From Siphonodentalium dalli (taxonomy: Eukaryota > Mollusca > Scaphopoda > Gadilida > Siphonodentaliidae), in contig CP136061.1 of the NCBI GenBank assembly GCA_032622095.1, positions 48,431,797-48,495,796 on the forward strand: a stretch of 64,000 nt of DNA, given 5' to 3'. The translations under genes were made by a program, and so were the position numbers. Of this stretch, positions 11,355 through 22,978 are shown one piece after another. Each line of letters starts with the position of its first letter. Within the stretch, counting starts at the first letter, position 1. Under the pieces are notes generated by a model. It had not been told where the DNA came from. It ran no database searches and saw only the letters and a program-made list of their open reading frames with translations.

Positions 11355-12428
11355 TCATTTAGTTTGAGAATACGTGTACGTATTCCAAGATGTTTTCAGA
11401 AGCGCACAAACTTTGTTTGCCGACAGATTGCTTTCATTTCTAGATAACTCATAAATGATGTCATCGTTCAGGTACTGGTTCACAAATGAATTGTACTTTC
11501 CTGCATCCTGTCCTTGAATCGATCCAGACATGTACCTGTCTACAAAACTTCTCGTCCCCGGACACACAACCATCTGCAGCATAGCTAGTATGAGGTCGAC
11601 GAAGGACAAAAATACTGCGAAAACATACCAAAACCAGAAGAAGGCGAATACATATTGGTAGAGGGTGTTGATGTGAGAATAACACTGTACTGCATAGGGG
11701 TGCACGTTGTTAAACATTCTGATTTTGAAATCGCAATGATAACTGCTTGGGAATCTCTCTGAGAACCATGGTTCGTTGACAAACAGGTTGAAAAATCCAT
11801 CGTCGGTTAAATTATCGGTCACTAGTAAATTCAACAGAATGAATTGTATGGCAAGAAAAAGAAAGGATGTAATCTTATGAGATAACCGCGTGGCTTTTAG
11901 TGGTATCATTCTGGAGTTATGGCTGCTAACATATGTCGTAGTTGGTTGTTCGCTCGCGTCTGCACTAACCGGCATCATATGACGGTTGCCAATCAAATCA
12001 ACAGCACAATCATTACTCAGCGAAGAGCCATCGGTGCCGCTTTTTTCAAGCATATTGATGATTGAATCTGTTTGAGAAAACGCTCCTCTACAACATAAAC
12101 TTTTTAGAATCCATGGAATAATTGCCAGAATACCGAGACCGATGAGGAACAATGGCACCCATCTGGTGATTGATTCCACCCTACCTGGTGGGTTTGACAT
12201 CGTCCTCGGTATCTCGCTCTCAATTATCGCGTAGTAATTCGTGATTGCGCTGCATACTCGATCGCTGAAATCAACATGCGATTCTTCAAATTGTGCCGGA
12301 GTCCAGCATTTAACAGGTGTGCCAAGCGTTGTATAAACGATGCACGCCACACCAGTGACAACGAGTGTAATACATGTTATGATGCTGAGTGTGTCAATCA
12401 GGTCTGATACTCGTCTCCGGCCGCACAT
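11355..12428 (-). CDS. Innexin (invertebrate gap-junction / hemichannel subunit)
   Basis: A 357-aa protein in one uninterrupted frame, ending in TGA at 11355-11357. Four hydrophobic segments lie near residues 12-34, 88-111, 185-206 and 256-288, with both termini inside, as in innexins. Loop 1 carries TPVKCWTPAQF with Cys41 and Cys59. Loop 2 carries HCDFKIR...VQC with Cys232 and Cys249, followed by FFWFWY in TM4. Paired loop cysteines are a family hallmark. The usual YYQWV motif at the start of TM2 is replaced by ITRWV. Innexins oligomerise in the plasma membrane to form intercellular channels or hemichannels. The start is the first ATG; the N-terminus is somewhat shorter than usual, so a short upstream coding exon cannot be excluded. 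The C-terminal tail is about 70 aa and contains a NES glycosylation-type triplet of doubtful relevance. There is no frameshift or stop. Confidence 0.94.
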   Translation of the reverse strand: MCGRRRVSDLIDTLSIITCITLVVTGVACIVYTTLGTPVKCWTPAQFEESHVDFSDRVCSAITNYYAIIESEIPRTMSNPPGRVESITRWVPLFLIGLGILAIIPWILKSLCCRGAFSQTDSIINMLEKSGTDGSSLSNDCAVDLIGNRHMMPVSADASEQPTTTYVSSHNSRMIPLKATRLSHKITSFLFLAIQFILLNLLVTDNLTDDGFFNLFVNEPWFSERFPSSYHCDFKIRMFNNVHPYAVQCYSHINTLYQYVFAFFWFWYVFAVFLSFVDLILAMLQMVVCPGTRSFVDRYMSGSIQGQDAGKYNSFVNQYLNDDIIYELSRNESNLSANKVCALLKTSWNTYTYSQTK

Positions 12429-12524
12429 ACTTTACCAATAACCCTGCAATGGAATATGATATGGTTTTCAAGCTGCAAAACAGAGTTCAGTCCCCTCGCT
12501 ATGATGGTCTGACCGCTTACATCA

Positions 12525-12780
12525 CGTATAATATTTTCAATGGATGGGGAAGAACTCTATCTTTAATATATAGAGTTATTCCCCCTGCATTGAAAATAAT
12601 ACTGCTTTTTACTGCAATCCAGATGACAGAACGCGTTGGCAACTCAACAAAAACAACATGTTCACAGTTTATTACACCGGATAAGTTGAAAATACAGTGT
12701 TTTGGGGCTTCCTCTTTCAAATGGTATATAATATGGCATAGTATGGCATATAATCTGGGGGTTCGATAATTAAGTGTGCC
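12525..12780. mobile_element. Partial family T1 MITE immediately upstream of the innexin
   Basis: Contains the AT hairpin near 12545-12588. The right end is GGTTCGATAATTAAGTGTG then CCTTTAA. It matches the inverted left half of 9851-10348 (GAGTT.. to AACATGTTCACAGTTTATT). It lies about 100 bp from the innexin start, so it probably forms part of the 5' UTR or promoter. Confidence 0.75.
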
Positions 12781-13450
12781 TTTAAATAAAAAAATGAGTG
12801 ATTTCCTCACGTGTACGTGATGGTAGTGGTCAAGCCAGCGTAGCAGTGGACTTCACTCTGCCATGTAGTTTTCTCACAATCTTCAGGTTTCAGATAACAC
12901 CGCGCGACCGATTCGCTGCCTCTTGATCAGTGTTTTAGATATTGTTCTTTAAACATAATATATATTTTATTCATGTATTATCATATACAAAAGTGATCGG
13001 GATGCGTGTTATTTCAACTTAGCTATTGGTCCCTCTCCCGAATAGATGAATTTACAATAAATTTACGAAAGCGCATTAGAGCCATCCGAAACAGCACCGC
13101 ACTCCCAATATATACAAATACACAACTCGTTATACCGACCTAAAAGTCGCTATAACGACTTCCAACAACTCGTTATAACGACTTTCAAGTCGGCAGGAGG
13201 CAATACGTGTTATTGTTATATAAGCTAATAGATTGAGCGGTTTGTGTTATACTTTAAGTTAAGGTTGTTTTAGATAGGCTTCTCGGTGCAACTTTTTTTT
13301 TAAAGAAATTAAAATATCTTTATATCCATATTTTGGCATTACATATACCATGGGAATAAGTATGCATCATAGTTTATCAGTTAGGGGTCATCTGACGACG
13401 AGGGGTCAATGTGACCAGCATAATTTAAGCAAATAAATAGAGCGTACCAA
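12781..13450. other. Gene-free stretch
   Basis: Only a short local repeat of ACTCGTTATA(C/A)CGAC is seen, at 13122-13195. No gene was found. Confidence 0.45.
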
Positions 13451-13474
13451 TTAATATGGGATGGGTCAAACACC

Positions 13475-13590
13475 AGTTTTGTTTGATTTTCATGTATGCT
13501 AACCAACATATATGTTGGTTAATATACATGCATGCAACTCAAACAAAACTATATATGTTGGTTAATATGCATGACAATCAAACAAATCTA
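13475..13590. repeat. Inverted repeat plus extra arm
   Basis: AGTTTTGTTTGATTTTCATG (13475 on) pairs with the arm ending CTCAAACAAAACT at 13550, around ACCAACATATATGTTGGT. The right arm is then repeated once more, directly, up to 13590. Confidence 0.75.
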
Positions 13591-13849
13591 TGTTTGACCG
13601 CCTGTATTTCGGTTTATAACCGTTTTCGATACATTTAGCTACCATAATTTCAGCGTAATTTAGACAGCTTATATGCCGAGGTAAAGCACAAAAAACACAA
13701 GAATTCCCATATTTGAAAACTGTGTCACAGCGCTTGAGTTTGTGCAAGCTAAATACGAGACGCGTTCCCTATTGACGGGTTTATTGCAAAACGTATGGAA
13801 CTATGGATATTTATATTTTGCTCAATAAATGTAAGTTAAATTACACTGA

Positions 13850-14465
13850 GAGACTCATGTGAAACACCGAGGTGCCTCAATTTGCACGGAGTTGCCTCGA
13901 TTTGCAATGAAAGAACTCTATTCGCTCTGAGAGGACTCCATTTGTACTGAAAAGACTCCAGTTGAACAAAGATGCATCAATTTGCACTAAGAGACATGCC
14001 TTCATTTGCAATGAGAGGACGCCATTTAATCCGAGAGGCCTCCATTTGCACTAAAATGACTCCATTTGCACTAAGATGACTCCATTTGCACCGAGAGGAC
14101 TCCATTTGCACTAGAATGACTCCATTTGCACGGGGAGGACTCCATTTGCACTGAAAGGACTCCATTTGAACTAAGAGGCCTCAATTTGTACTAAGAGACA
14201 GGCATCCATTTGCACTAAAGGGCCTCAATTTGCACTAAGAGACAGGACTTCAGTTGCAATGGGACTCTATTTGCACAATGGCCTCAATTTGCAATGAGAG
14301 GCATATGTAAACTCTGAAAGGCCTACATTTCCACTGGTAGGCCACAGTTTGCACTGAGATGACTCTATTTGCACTGAGAGGCATACATATACATTAAGAG
14401 GCCTCCATGTGCACTAACATGCCTATGTAAAAGACCGAAAAGCCTTTATTTCCACCAAGAGACCG
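13850..14465 (+). repeat. Minisatellite, ~20-bp unit
   Basis: About 28 degenerate copies of a unit like GAGAGGACTCCATTTGCACT run across the whole stretch. Variants swap ACTCC for CCTCA and AGAGG for AGATG. The array reads as a repetitive frame on the minus strand, which is not taken as a gene. Confidence 0.9.
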
Positions 14466-15616
14466 GGAAGCGGCTGGATATTTGACTATTTAAATTATGG
14501 CTATCGAATATCCAAGATGGTGCACTTTTTAACCCTTTGCTAACTGGATAATAGCTGATGAGTAGTTACTTGATTAGCCATTTGTTGAACTTATTTATGA
14601 ACATCCCTACAAATGAATGAATGGGAATCCAGCGAGAGATCCCAGGGGTACTTTTTTTTGCGTATCGTCTGCTTATATTACCAGAACATCCACAGAAACT
14701 CTTTGAACAGACCATTCCAGTGTATAACATGAGGATCCGCAAATATTTTGTTATCTTCTTCGTGATCTACATTGTATATACATGTACATAATAGTCACTT
14801 TTCACACATTACACTGTGTTCATCCAGCCCATATAACTGAAATGTTAGGGCCCATGTATTTTGCTCACCATTGATCAATACGGATGGACATGTTTTTAAA
14901 ATACATAACAAACTATATTATTTTTTTCCCCACAAAATAAATAAAATTAAAACCGTCGGGTCGTGCGAAGATGGGCGGGTGGGTTACCAGAAACACGGGT
15001 CATTTTTGTTTTGGCGTTATATATATAGTGTCGTTGGCCGACTCTACTAGTATAAGTGCCACCGAAATCCCGATAAAAGCTTTGTGCGTCTTTAAATCGT
15101 TAAAGCGACACACATATAAAACCCGAATTACAACTATACTCATTGGTGGCTTTTAGTCACATGTTCAACATATATATAGGTCCGCAAATATACTTACATG
15201 ACAAACGGGTTACATTATTATGTGCTTCGAAAGACTATAACATATAGAGAGGCTATATAAGTTATCTCCACATGCAGACAAGGGCATAGGCGATATATGT
15301 TCAGATACATAGGATAATAACCACGAGTGTTCTCTGTTCTGTAAAACAGATACACCCCTGGTCAAGTGATCCTGCTAGTCTAATATGATGCTGGTAATGC
15401 AAACTGAAGCGGACACGAAAAAGTACCGTTATTTTTGTCATTTCCGCGGTGTTTGGGTAATCCGAGTGATTTGGGGAAAAAATAACAAGTATTGGTATGA
15501 AACATTCAAGAATGAATATATTTATTATATTTTTAATTCCATAATGGTTGCGCTGGTGTTTGCAAAACGGCGTGAATATTTATGTTGCTAAATGTTTTAT
15601 ACACCTAATGGCTTTC
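14466..15616. other. Gene-free stretch
   Basis: No conserved ORF, RNA gene or clear repeat boundary was recognised. Confidence 0.4.
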
Positions 15617-16330
15617 CCTAAATATGTTCGGATTATCAGAACAACGCGAAAATGACAACTTTAGAAAAAAATAACGGTACTTTTGCTTAACAGAGTCAGT
15701 TTTACCTCAGCATCATAACAATGCAGCAGGACCACTTGATCAGGGGTGAGATATCGCTCCTTTGAACCCCCAAATTATGTTTACGTCATATTGGGAACTG
15801 GAGGAAAAATGTCCATAAATACATTAATCGTATATAATATCTAACTTACCGCAATAAATAGATCACGAATGAATATATCACTGTGTACAAAACGTTTACC
15901 CTGCGAATATTTCACAACACTCCGAGTTATTCCGCGGTAGTCTGGTGCACACGTCGACCAATTCACGCCGACAACATAATAACCCCCTGCATGGTAAAAA
16001 CCAATTAATATCAAGGGAGGTGGAATGTTTTATCTCTGCGCGCCTATATATGCTATACATTCATAGCTAACCGTTTCTCTACTATGGATTCTCGAACCTA
16101 GTTATGATAATATACATTGGAATTGTCCATTATTCATCTGGAAGGGTGGTCAAGGAATACAAGCAGACGGCAGACAGACGAACAGATAATACCAGGGAAG
16201 AAGTAGTATTATAATATAACACATGTAGTTGGTGTGAACTGTTCATATAATAAATTCACAACGTTTGACATCAGTGTACCGACGCTATGTCCCTATATAT
16301 TTAATTATACCAAGTGGAATTAACGTACAT
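15617..16330 (+). repeat. Dispersed repeat R, copy 2
   Basis: Collinear with 97-780 with scattered substitutions and small indels. Here the left side continues into AATGGCTTTCCCT instead of a transposon end, giving an unoccupied version of the site next to base 96. Confidence 0.78.
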
Positions 16331-17000
16331 TTATCACATAATTAGCACCTAAACCCGGCCTCATATATTTTAGTAAGACGCACGTGTATTATCGCCACGC
16401 GCAGTGACGTCAGAGCTCAGCGCAATGATGTCGATGTCAATGCCGAAACTTTGTTATTATATATATTGGAATATCATTCTGATATTCGACTTGTGTTGGG
16501 TTATTTCGTGATGACTGTGAGACAAACATGGTGATAATGGTGGTTGAACAGTATTGTCAACATGATAAGACACATTTAAAATGGAACTATACCTTTTTCT
16601 TGAAGGTGTATTTGCTTCCTCTTTGGTTGTGATAAGGAAATCAATATTAATTTGTTTTTGCCTTTTCCTTGCTAAAATGTGATTATGTGATAAAATGGAT
16701 CTCATATTCGTCGCAATGCTATACGAAATTTAACAACCTCGTCCACTAAATTCAACCTCGTCCACTAAATTCAACCTCGTCCACTAAATTCGATTCGAGC
16801 CTCGAAAAAGCTCGGTTCGAATCGAATTTAGTGCACTCGGTTAACAACAAAAAAATTTGAATATAATTGCGACTCATTAGAGATCCTCTATATATATGAT
16901 AATAATAACAACGATTACAAAGTGATCGGATTTTTGTCGAATTACATGATCTCAACGTTATTGTATATTTGCCGTATTTTTATGTGTTCTTCACAAGAGC
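16331..17000. other. Gene-free stretch with a small tandem repeat
   Basis: ATTCAACCTCGTCCACTAA occurs three times in tandem at about 16734-16790, followed by a small inverted repeat around CGAATTTAGTG / CACTAAATTCG. No gene. Confidence 0.55.
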
Positions 17001-17008
17001 TATTTATA
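17001..17008. repeat. Target-site duplication TATTTATA, left copy
   Basis: Identical to 21320-21327. The two copies bracket inverted CACTGTGTAGG termini. Confidence 0.8.
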
Positions 17009-17647
17009 CACTGTGTAGGAACTGTTACATCGGAAATCGTTCTATCAACGGTTTGTGATGGTTCTTGCCTGATTTGTGACGGTTCTTGCTGATCGAAATT
17101 ATACATTTTCACGACTTTTTGACAATTAAAACGCAATTTTGAGGCATCTATGTGATAATTCGATTAGTTATTTTCGATCCCATAACAATCTGTGGCACCA
17201 ATGAGCGTGTTAATAACGAAAAATGCATTGTGCTAGTCATAACAACGACAAGAACCGCGAATTTTGATTATTGTTTGGGTTCTCTCCTGATCGAGTCGGT
17301 TCTATCCCCATTAATCGTTCTATACGGGTAAACTATTGCTAATATTTGCCATGGTACATGGTTCAAACTGCCAATTTTGTGAAAGTATACAAAGATAAAC
17401 ACAACAAACTATGCATTAAGTTGAAATTTGCACCACTTGTCATTAATTTCGACGAATTACACTGCCTTTCTATGCTTATCCAATAAGCTGCGTTACGCCT
17501 ATCAAAATTCAAAAAGTCGCCAGCTAGTTTGAAAAATAACGCGTTTTGCAGCTCCGACATTTCCATGAGTCAGCAGCCGGTTAACAATAGTGAAATTTCA
17601 TTGCGCTGGACTTCGTAACGCGTGAGCGTGGACGGGATATATAGAGT

Positions 17648-19950
17648 TATCTTCTTCTTCTAGCTATCGATCCGTCCGTTTAGGACAACCTCGTGTTGCG
17701 AGTAAAATCCGCACTTAACTGTGGTCTATACATGTGTACAGCCTAAAATAATACTTAGATAAAACAAAGATTTGGTGGAGACGTGCAGATTCAGCATTCG
17801 CAGATGTATTAATTTATAAAAGTTACTTTTTTTGCAGACAGTGTTCTGTGTCGTGCACAATGAAGGTAGTAACAGAGGTCGGATGAATGATGATTTTTTA
17901 GGTCCTCAATAGTGTGGATATCAGCAGTCTCTATGCCAGGTAGTGATGAAGGATCTGTCAGGAATTGTACTTTTATTTCATCTGTACACAGTTTGAATTC
18001 AGAAGTGAATATAATCTGATAACATTCAGCTACTAGAGGGAGTGTCCGATCTCTGACATGTTGTAAATATGTACAGTGCAGTAGAAAGTGTTGTATGGTT
18101 TCAGATTCCTCATTACACAGCAAGCATATATCAGAAGTTGAGTTTTTATTGTATCGCTGTTGGCGTATACCGAGTGAGTATGTATTTGTCACGAGTCGAA
18201 GTTTGGTTGATAGTTTGTAACAGGATCGATGTTGCTCACCGCGGGTCTTCAGAAGCTGGTTGACTATCCCAGGATTATACGAATATGAATTAAGACGTGC
18301 TAAAGTACTGTAGAAAGCAGCTTCAGCGACAATCCGATCTTTCTAGTACAATTTAACTGCTTTCTTCACTAGATGTTTCCATTCCTCTTTGCTGTGTGGT
18401 GATGTTAGTTCCTCATATATGCACGATAAATCATATTTTAGAAATAGCTTTCTGACCTCTGAGAACCAACTATTGCTGTTGACATCTTTAAGTAGAAGTT
18501 GACGATGGGCGAGCGTTTTTTCAATGGCAGAGTCAGGTTGTCTACAAACATTGTTGAATAAAACAGGTACTTTTTTGTCGATTTGTCCCTGAATAGGTAA
18601 AAGTCCCGATAAAATATATACAGCCGGGTCTGCAACTGCATTTGATAGTATTAAAATCTGTTTGATAAATTTCTTTTGGAAGCACTCCAATAATTTCACA
18701 TGCTTCGGAGATGGAATTAAAACTTCACATCCATAAGTTAAAACAGGCGGTACATAAATATTAAATACATGTTTGATGATCCAGGCCATTCTCACCATGG
18801 AATCCAAGAGGCATAAGAACATAAGCAGTCCGACGAGACTTTTTGATATTGTTGTTTATTGTTTCCAGGAGAGTTTTATTGATAGATGTTGCACGAATAA
18901 TTCCTAAATGTGAGGAGGAGTCAACATTGGGCATATTTATGTTGTCAATAGTGAAGAATTCAACTGGATGCTTCTTCTTTCCACATTGCGATACTTTGAT
19001 AATGACACTCTTCTTAGGTTGGAGCAAATACCGGTGTTCTCTGCTATACTGGTATGCCACATTAATGAGAGTTTGTAGATCAGTGACGTTTGAGCTCACA
19101 AGGGCAATATCATCAGCGCAGGCAGTTGCAGATACATTTGTATTTCCAATCGTAATCCCAAGGTGTTGATCAGATAAACGTTGTAGGAGATCATTAATAT
19201 AAAGTTTGTAAAGATCGGCGCTCAAAATTTAACCTTGTCGCACTCCTTGTAATATTTGGAAACTTGCAGATTTCTTGGATGCCCATTTGACGACAGAAGA
19301 ACAGTCAGAATGAAGATCATCAATAATAGACCATGTGTTGTAGTCAGTTGATGTAATAAAAGTTTTCCGAAGAAGAATTTCTTTACAAACAACGTCAAAA
19401 GCTGACTTGGCATCGAGTAAGGCAATATATACATCTGTTTTGTTGTCATATTGCTCCCTGATTGCTTCCTCTAACAAGAGTGCACTATTTAAAGGAAAAG
19501 CATTTGCTGTGAAACCTCTTTGTAAATGTGATTGTTCAGGTAAAGTGTATTTCCTTAGCTCGTCACGAATGATAACTTCAATAATTTTAAGTAGGACAGG
19601 TAGCACAGTTATTCCTCTGTAATTTCCAGAATTATTTTTTTCGCCTTTGTTCTTGTAGATAGGGTTGAGAAGACCAGTTTCAATGCAGTCGGAATAGTGT
19701 TATGCTGAAGTATCACGTTGATTAATTCAGTTAATATGAATATAAAATTGTCACTAGCATATCGAAAGTGTTCGGCAGAAAGTCCAAAAATATCCTCGGG
19801 TTTCCCTTTATTTAGCGTTGAAATTGAATGCTCCACTTTCTGAATATCAACCACTAATGCTGTCTTCTCAGTCCTAGAAGCTTTGATTGCAGCATAGTCA
19901 TCAAGTGCTTGATGGTAAAAAGAAAAGTCATATGAGGTATTGTCATGAGG
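17648..19950 (-). pseudogene. 5'-truncated, decayed non-LTR retrotransposon (LINE) reverse transcriptase
   Basis: Read on the minus strand, conceptual translation runs through the reverse-transcriptase domain in order: NYRGITVLP, then LLDAKSAFDVV, then LQGVRQG...SADLYKLYINDLL, then the catalytic CADDIAL (A-A-D-D type) motif near 19108-19130, then HRYLLQPKKS. After a connecting region comes a C-terminal zinc-knuckle-like CLLCNEE...H...HC near 18080-18130. The frame changes twice, near 19665 and near 18785. There are in-frame stops at about 19226-19228 and 18343-18345. No endonuclease domain is present, so the 5' part is missing. The 3' end appears to close with a short (AGA)n run at 17648-17664. 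Such elements copy themselves by target-primed reverse transcription, but this copy is dead. The clade is not assigned. Confidence 0.9.
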
Positions 19951-19968
19951 TATCTGTCTTGTATTTTA

Positions 19969-20524
19969 TCTATTATATATTTTGGAACTTCTGTCTGTAT
20001 GTATGTATTTGTGTTATATACTCGAAAAACTGCTCGACCGATCCGACTCAAATATGGTGTGTAGGCCTACTTTGATCCGGGGAACAATATGGGCGGGTCC
20101 AATTTCACGTGTGTCCGTGTCCTTGACCTTGACCTCGCTCAAATACGCTCATATAGGCATGTTTCTGGACCTCGACCGATCCCACTCAAATTTGGTAGCT
20201 GGTTCTACTTTGATCACGGGAACAATATGGGCGGGTCCAATTTCACTTGCGATCGTGTCCTTGACCTTGACCTCGCTCATATACGCTCATATAGGCATGT
20301 TTCTTTACCTCGACCAATCCGACTCAAATTTGGTATAATGTAGGCCTACTTTGATCCCGGGAACAATATGGGTGGGTCCAATTTCACGTGCGACCTTGAG
20401 CTTGACCATATTCGCTCATATAGGCATGTTTCCGGGCCGATCGAACAATAGTTTGCCCAGGCGGAGACGATCACAAAACAATCCCTAAATAGCCCGGACG
20501 AAGAGGGCCGGGCACATCGGCTAG
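19969..20524 (+). mobile_element. Helitron-like non-autonomous element (556 bp)
   Basis: Starts A|TCTATTATATATTTTGGAA and ends with the hairpin GCCCGGACGAAGAGGGCCGG (20492 on) followed seven bases later by CTAG|T. TC at the 5' end, a 3' hairpin before CTAG, and insertion between A and T are the classic Helitron signature. The same 5' and 3' ends occur on the minus strand at 43264-43890. The interior is a tandem repeat (see 20025-20440). No Rep/helicase is encoded. Confidence 0.82.
20025..20440 (+). repeat. Tandem ~140-bp repeat inside the Helitron-like element
   Basis: GGAACAATATGGGCGGGTCC recurs at about 20080, 20219 and 20360, each time with GACCTTGACCTCGCTC and CGCTCATATAGGCATGTTTC. There are about 2.7 units. 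Confidence 0.88.
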
Positions 20525-21250
20525 TGTTGTCTATTTTCGTAGACAAACTTGTGTAAATGTCCCTCAGGCGGACTTCAGAGGAGGAAATATGATGGCGCTG
20601 GCATTGAAATATTGTCACACCTGGATCTGGCCAGATTAAGTAAATGAATATATAACATATCATATTCTCCCGAGGGTAGATTTATATTACCATTGGTAAT
20701 TTATATAGGCGGGCATGATTATGATACTATACTCATCATGACTTTCAATATTTTATATCTGGTTTAAAATGTCAGATACACAAGACGATTTTCGGACCCA
20801 AGTGCAGAAATCGTTCGAATAAATCTCATGGACAGAACCGTCACAGCCATGATCGGTTTGAACTAGAACCGTAACACGCACCCGTGTTGATTACGAGGTC
20901 ACAACTCCCAATTATCAACCCCTATCGGGATACTTTCTCAGCTATTTTACAAAAGAATAACACGGGTACACTTTATAGTCAGTGTTTGTCTTCAGAGTGC
21001 GTTTCATATTTTATACGCCACGAAAAACAAAGAAATTGCGTCCACGTGGCTTGATTTTCAGTGGTAACATGTTGATATTTACGCGTTAACTCGCTAATAC
21101 CGAGTTAATTGTGGTCTAGAGTTCAGGTTTCGATAACACGGCACTTCTGCAGCCTCTGTTCATTCAGGAAAGTTTAATATATTCATGATATCTATAATTA
21201 TGCGTGATTTTGTCACAAAAATGATTATTTTCAATCATCAGGAACCGTAA
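20525..21250. other. Right subterminal region of the 4.3-kb element
   Basis: No coding region. Scattered AGAACCGT motifs occur at 20836, 20866 and 21241, as in the left subterminal region. Confidence 0.5.
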
Positions 21251-21319
21251 CAAATCAGGCAAGAACCATCACACTACCGGCGATAGAACGATTTCCGATG
21301 TAACAGTTCCTACACAGTG

Positions 21320-21327
21320 TATTTATA
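21320..21327. repeat. Target-site duplication TATTTATA, right copy
   Basis: Matches 17001-17008 exactly. Confidence 0.8.
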
Positions 21328-21767
21328 TATAGATTCTAAAATACATATAGTGATCAGATTGACCGAAATAAATGGAATATATACGGGAGTTGGACACTAT
21401 CGAGATAAATATCGAGCGCTTTTGTTTGAATTTTGTTTTTCTTGAAATGAGTACGATGGGTATACATCGTGCCAAAACATTTATGACATTCGTATCGGAA
21501 TTTAAGTTCATGGAAGAAAGCATCAATATTTAGTTGATTTCGCCTGCTTTCGCGAACACTTTTGTTTTATAAAATGAATGGTTTAAAATATGTCGGGAGT
21601 ATGTTAATATGCCATCTTAGACTTTCCTCCCCAACCACTTTCTCACGCTTTGAGTTCCTGTTTTTATATCTCTTATTAACGACTGTGTTGTTCTGTTGTA
21701 TCTAACATACTAACCGAGTTATCCAGTTTATTATTCTTATTGTAATATACCATGCATCATTGTACAA

Positions 21768-21850
21768 TTAAAGGACCACTTAGTTTTCGAAAGCCCAGAT
21801 CACATTATATACAACATATTATATACCATTTGGAATAGGAATCAATATAT
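21768..21850. mobile_element. Left end of a family T1 MITE
   Basis: TTAA then AGGACCACTTAGTTTTCGA and about 60 further bases match the left end of 9851-10348. The rest is absent. Confidence 0.7.
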
Positions 21851-21885
21851 TTTTTTTTTACCCAGGGACGTTCCTAGTGGGTTTC

Positions 21886-22771
21886 TATGGAAGCGTATTG
21901 GTGCCACACAAAAATAAAAATTTGGGTCCCAGTATATCCTACTTAGGAGTTCGTAAGTCCTAATTAGGAGATAGTAACTCCTAATTAGGAGATAGCTATG
22001 TCCTAATTAGGAGATAGTAAGTCCTAATTAGGAGATAGTAACTCCTAATTAGGATATAGTAAGTCCTAATTAGGAGATAGTAAGTCCTAATTAGGAGATA
22101 GTAAGTCCTAATTGGGAGATAGTGTCTCCTAATTAGGACTTAGTATCTCCTAATTAGGAGATATTATCTCCTAATTAGGAGAGAGTATCTCCTAATTAGG
22201 AGATAGTATCTCATAATTAGGACTTAGTATCTCCAAATTAGGAGATAGTATCTCCTAATTAGGAGATAGTAATCTCCTAATTAGGAGATAGTATCTCTTA
22301 ATTAGGAATTAGTATCTCCTAATTAGGAGATATTACTCCTAATTAGGAGATATTATCTCCTAATTAGGAGATAACACACATATAAAGAACTCAACATGTT
22401 CGTGGTCAGATTCATCTCCGGATCACTCGGCTGACGGTCGCATCGCTCCGTTCGTTATCACGCCTTTCGCCCTTGTTTTCGAAATTAAAGGCTTAAAATG
22501 TGGGGTTAGGGAAAGGACCTATGGGCCCTTTCGAGAATCCCGGAGTTAGCCACCCCATACCCCAATCCGCCGCTGTCATTTTATTATATATATATGACAA
22601 AGTTATGTTACAGGGCCAGATATGTGTATCATATAGTTAATCCACGACATATAGTATATGTATATCTCCTAATTAGGACTTACTATCTCCTCATTAGGAC
22701 TTACTATCTCCTAATTAGGACTTACTGGGACCCAAATTTTTATTTTTATGTGGCACCAATACGCTTCCATA
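21886..22771. mobile_element. 886-bp inverted-repeat element carrying a palindromic satellite
   Basis: The left end TATGGAAGCGTATTGGTGCC and the right end GGCACCAATACGCTTCCATA are inverted copies, continuing for about 50 bp to GGGTCCCAGT. Both sides carry the 6-bp duplication GGTTTC (21880-21885, 22772-22777). Internally a satellite of CTCCTAATTAGGAGATAGTA runs from about 21950 to 22372 and resumes at 22664-22726. In between (22380-22650) lies unrelated, less AT-rich sequence. No ORF of note. Confidence 0.85.
21950..22372. repeat. Palindromic satellite, ~20-bp period
   Basis: About 20 tandem units alternate AGTCC/CTCC-TAATTAGGAGATAGTA. Each core (CTCCTAATTAGGAG) is itself a palindrome, so the array can fold in many registers. 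Confidence 0.92.
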
Positions 22772-22978
22772 GGTTTCAACTGTGGGGGTGAGACCATAAA
22801 ATGCCCAACTATATAGGATTTGGTCTAATAAAATTTCCAATTATATAGGATTTTGTTTTTAGTAATACTTAATAGCTTAATAGTTTGGGTTTCTATGTGT
22901 TCTTTTTAAGAGTATGGACTGTGTAAATAAAGACACTGAGTACAATGTGCATGCAGTACATGTACACTATACATGCTA

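Larger units (their letters stand above)
17009..21319. mobile_element. 4.3-kb DNA element with 8-bp target duplication
   Basis: The left terminus, CACTGTGTAGGAACTGTTAC and onward for about 70 bp, is repeated inverted at the right terminus ending CCTACACAGTG. TATTTATA flanks both ends. Subterminal regions contain repeated GGTTCTT / AAGAACC motifs. The interior holds a decayed LINE and a Helitron-like insert but no recognisable transposase, so this copy looks non-autonomous. An 8-bp duplication occurs in hAT, Merlin and P-type families; the CACTG end does not settle which. A right end of the same family is at 1-96. Confidence 0.8.

Noticed and set aside
13977-14165. Repetitive 62-aa minus-strand ORF
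   Set aside because: Translation of the ~20-bp minisatellite; other frames are equally repetitive.
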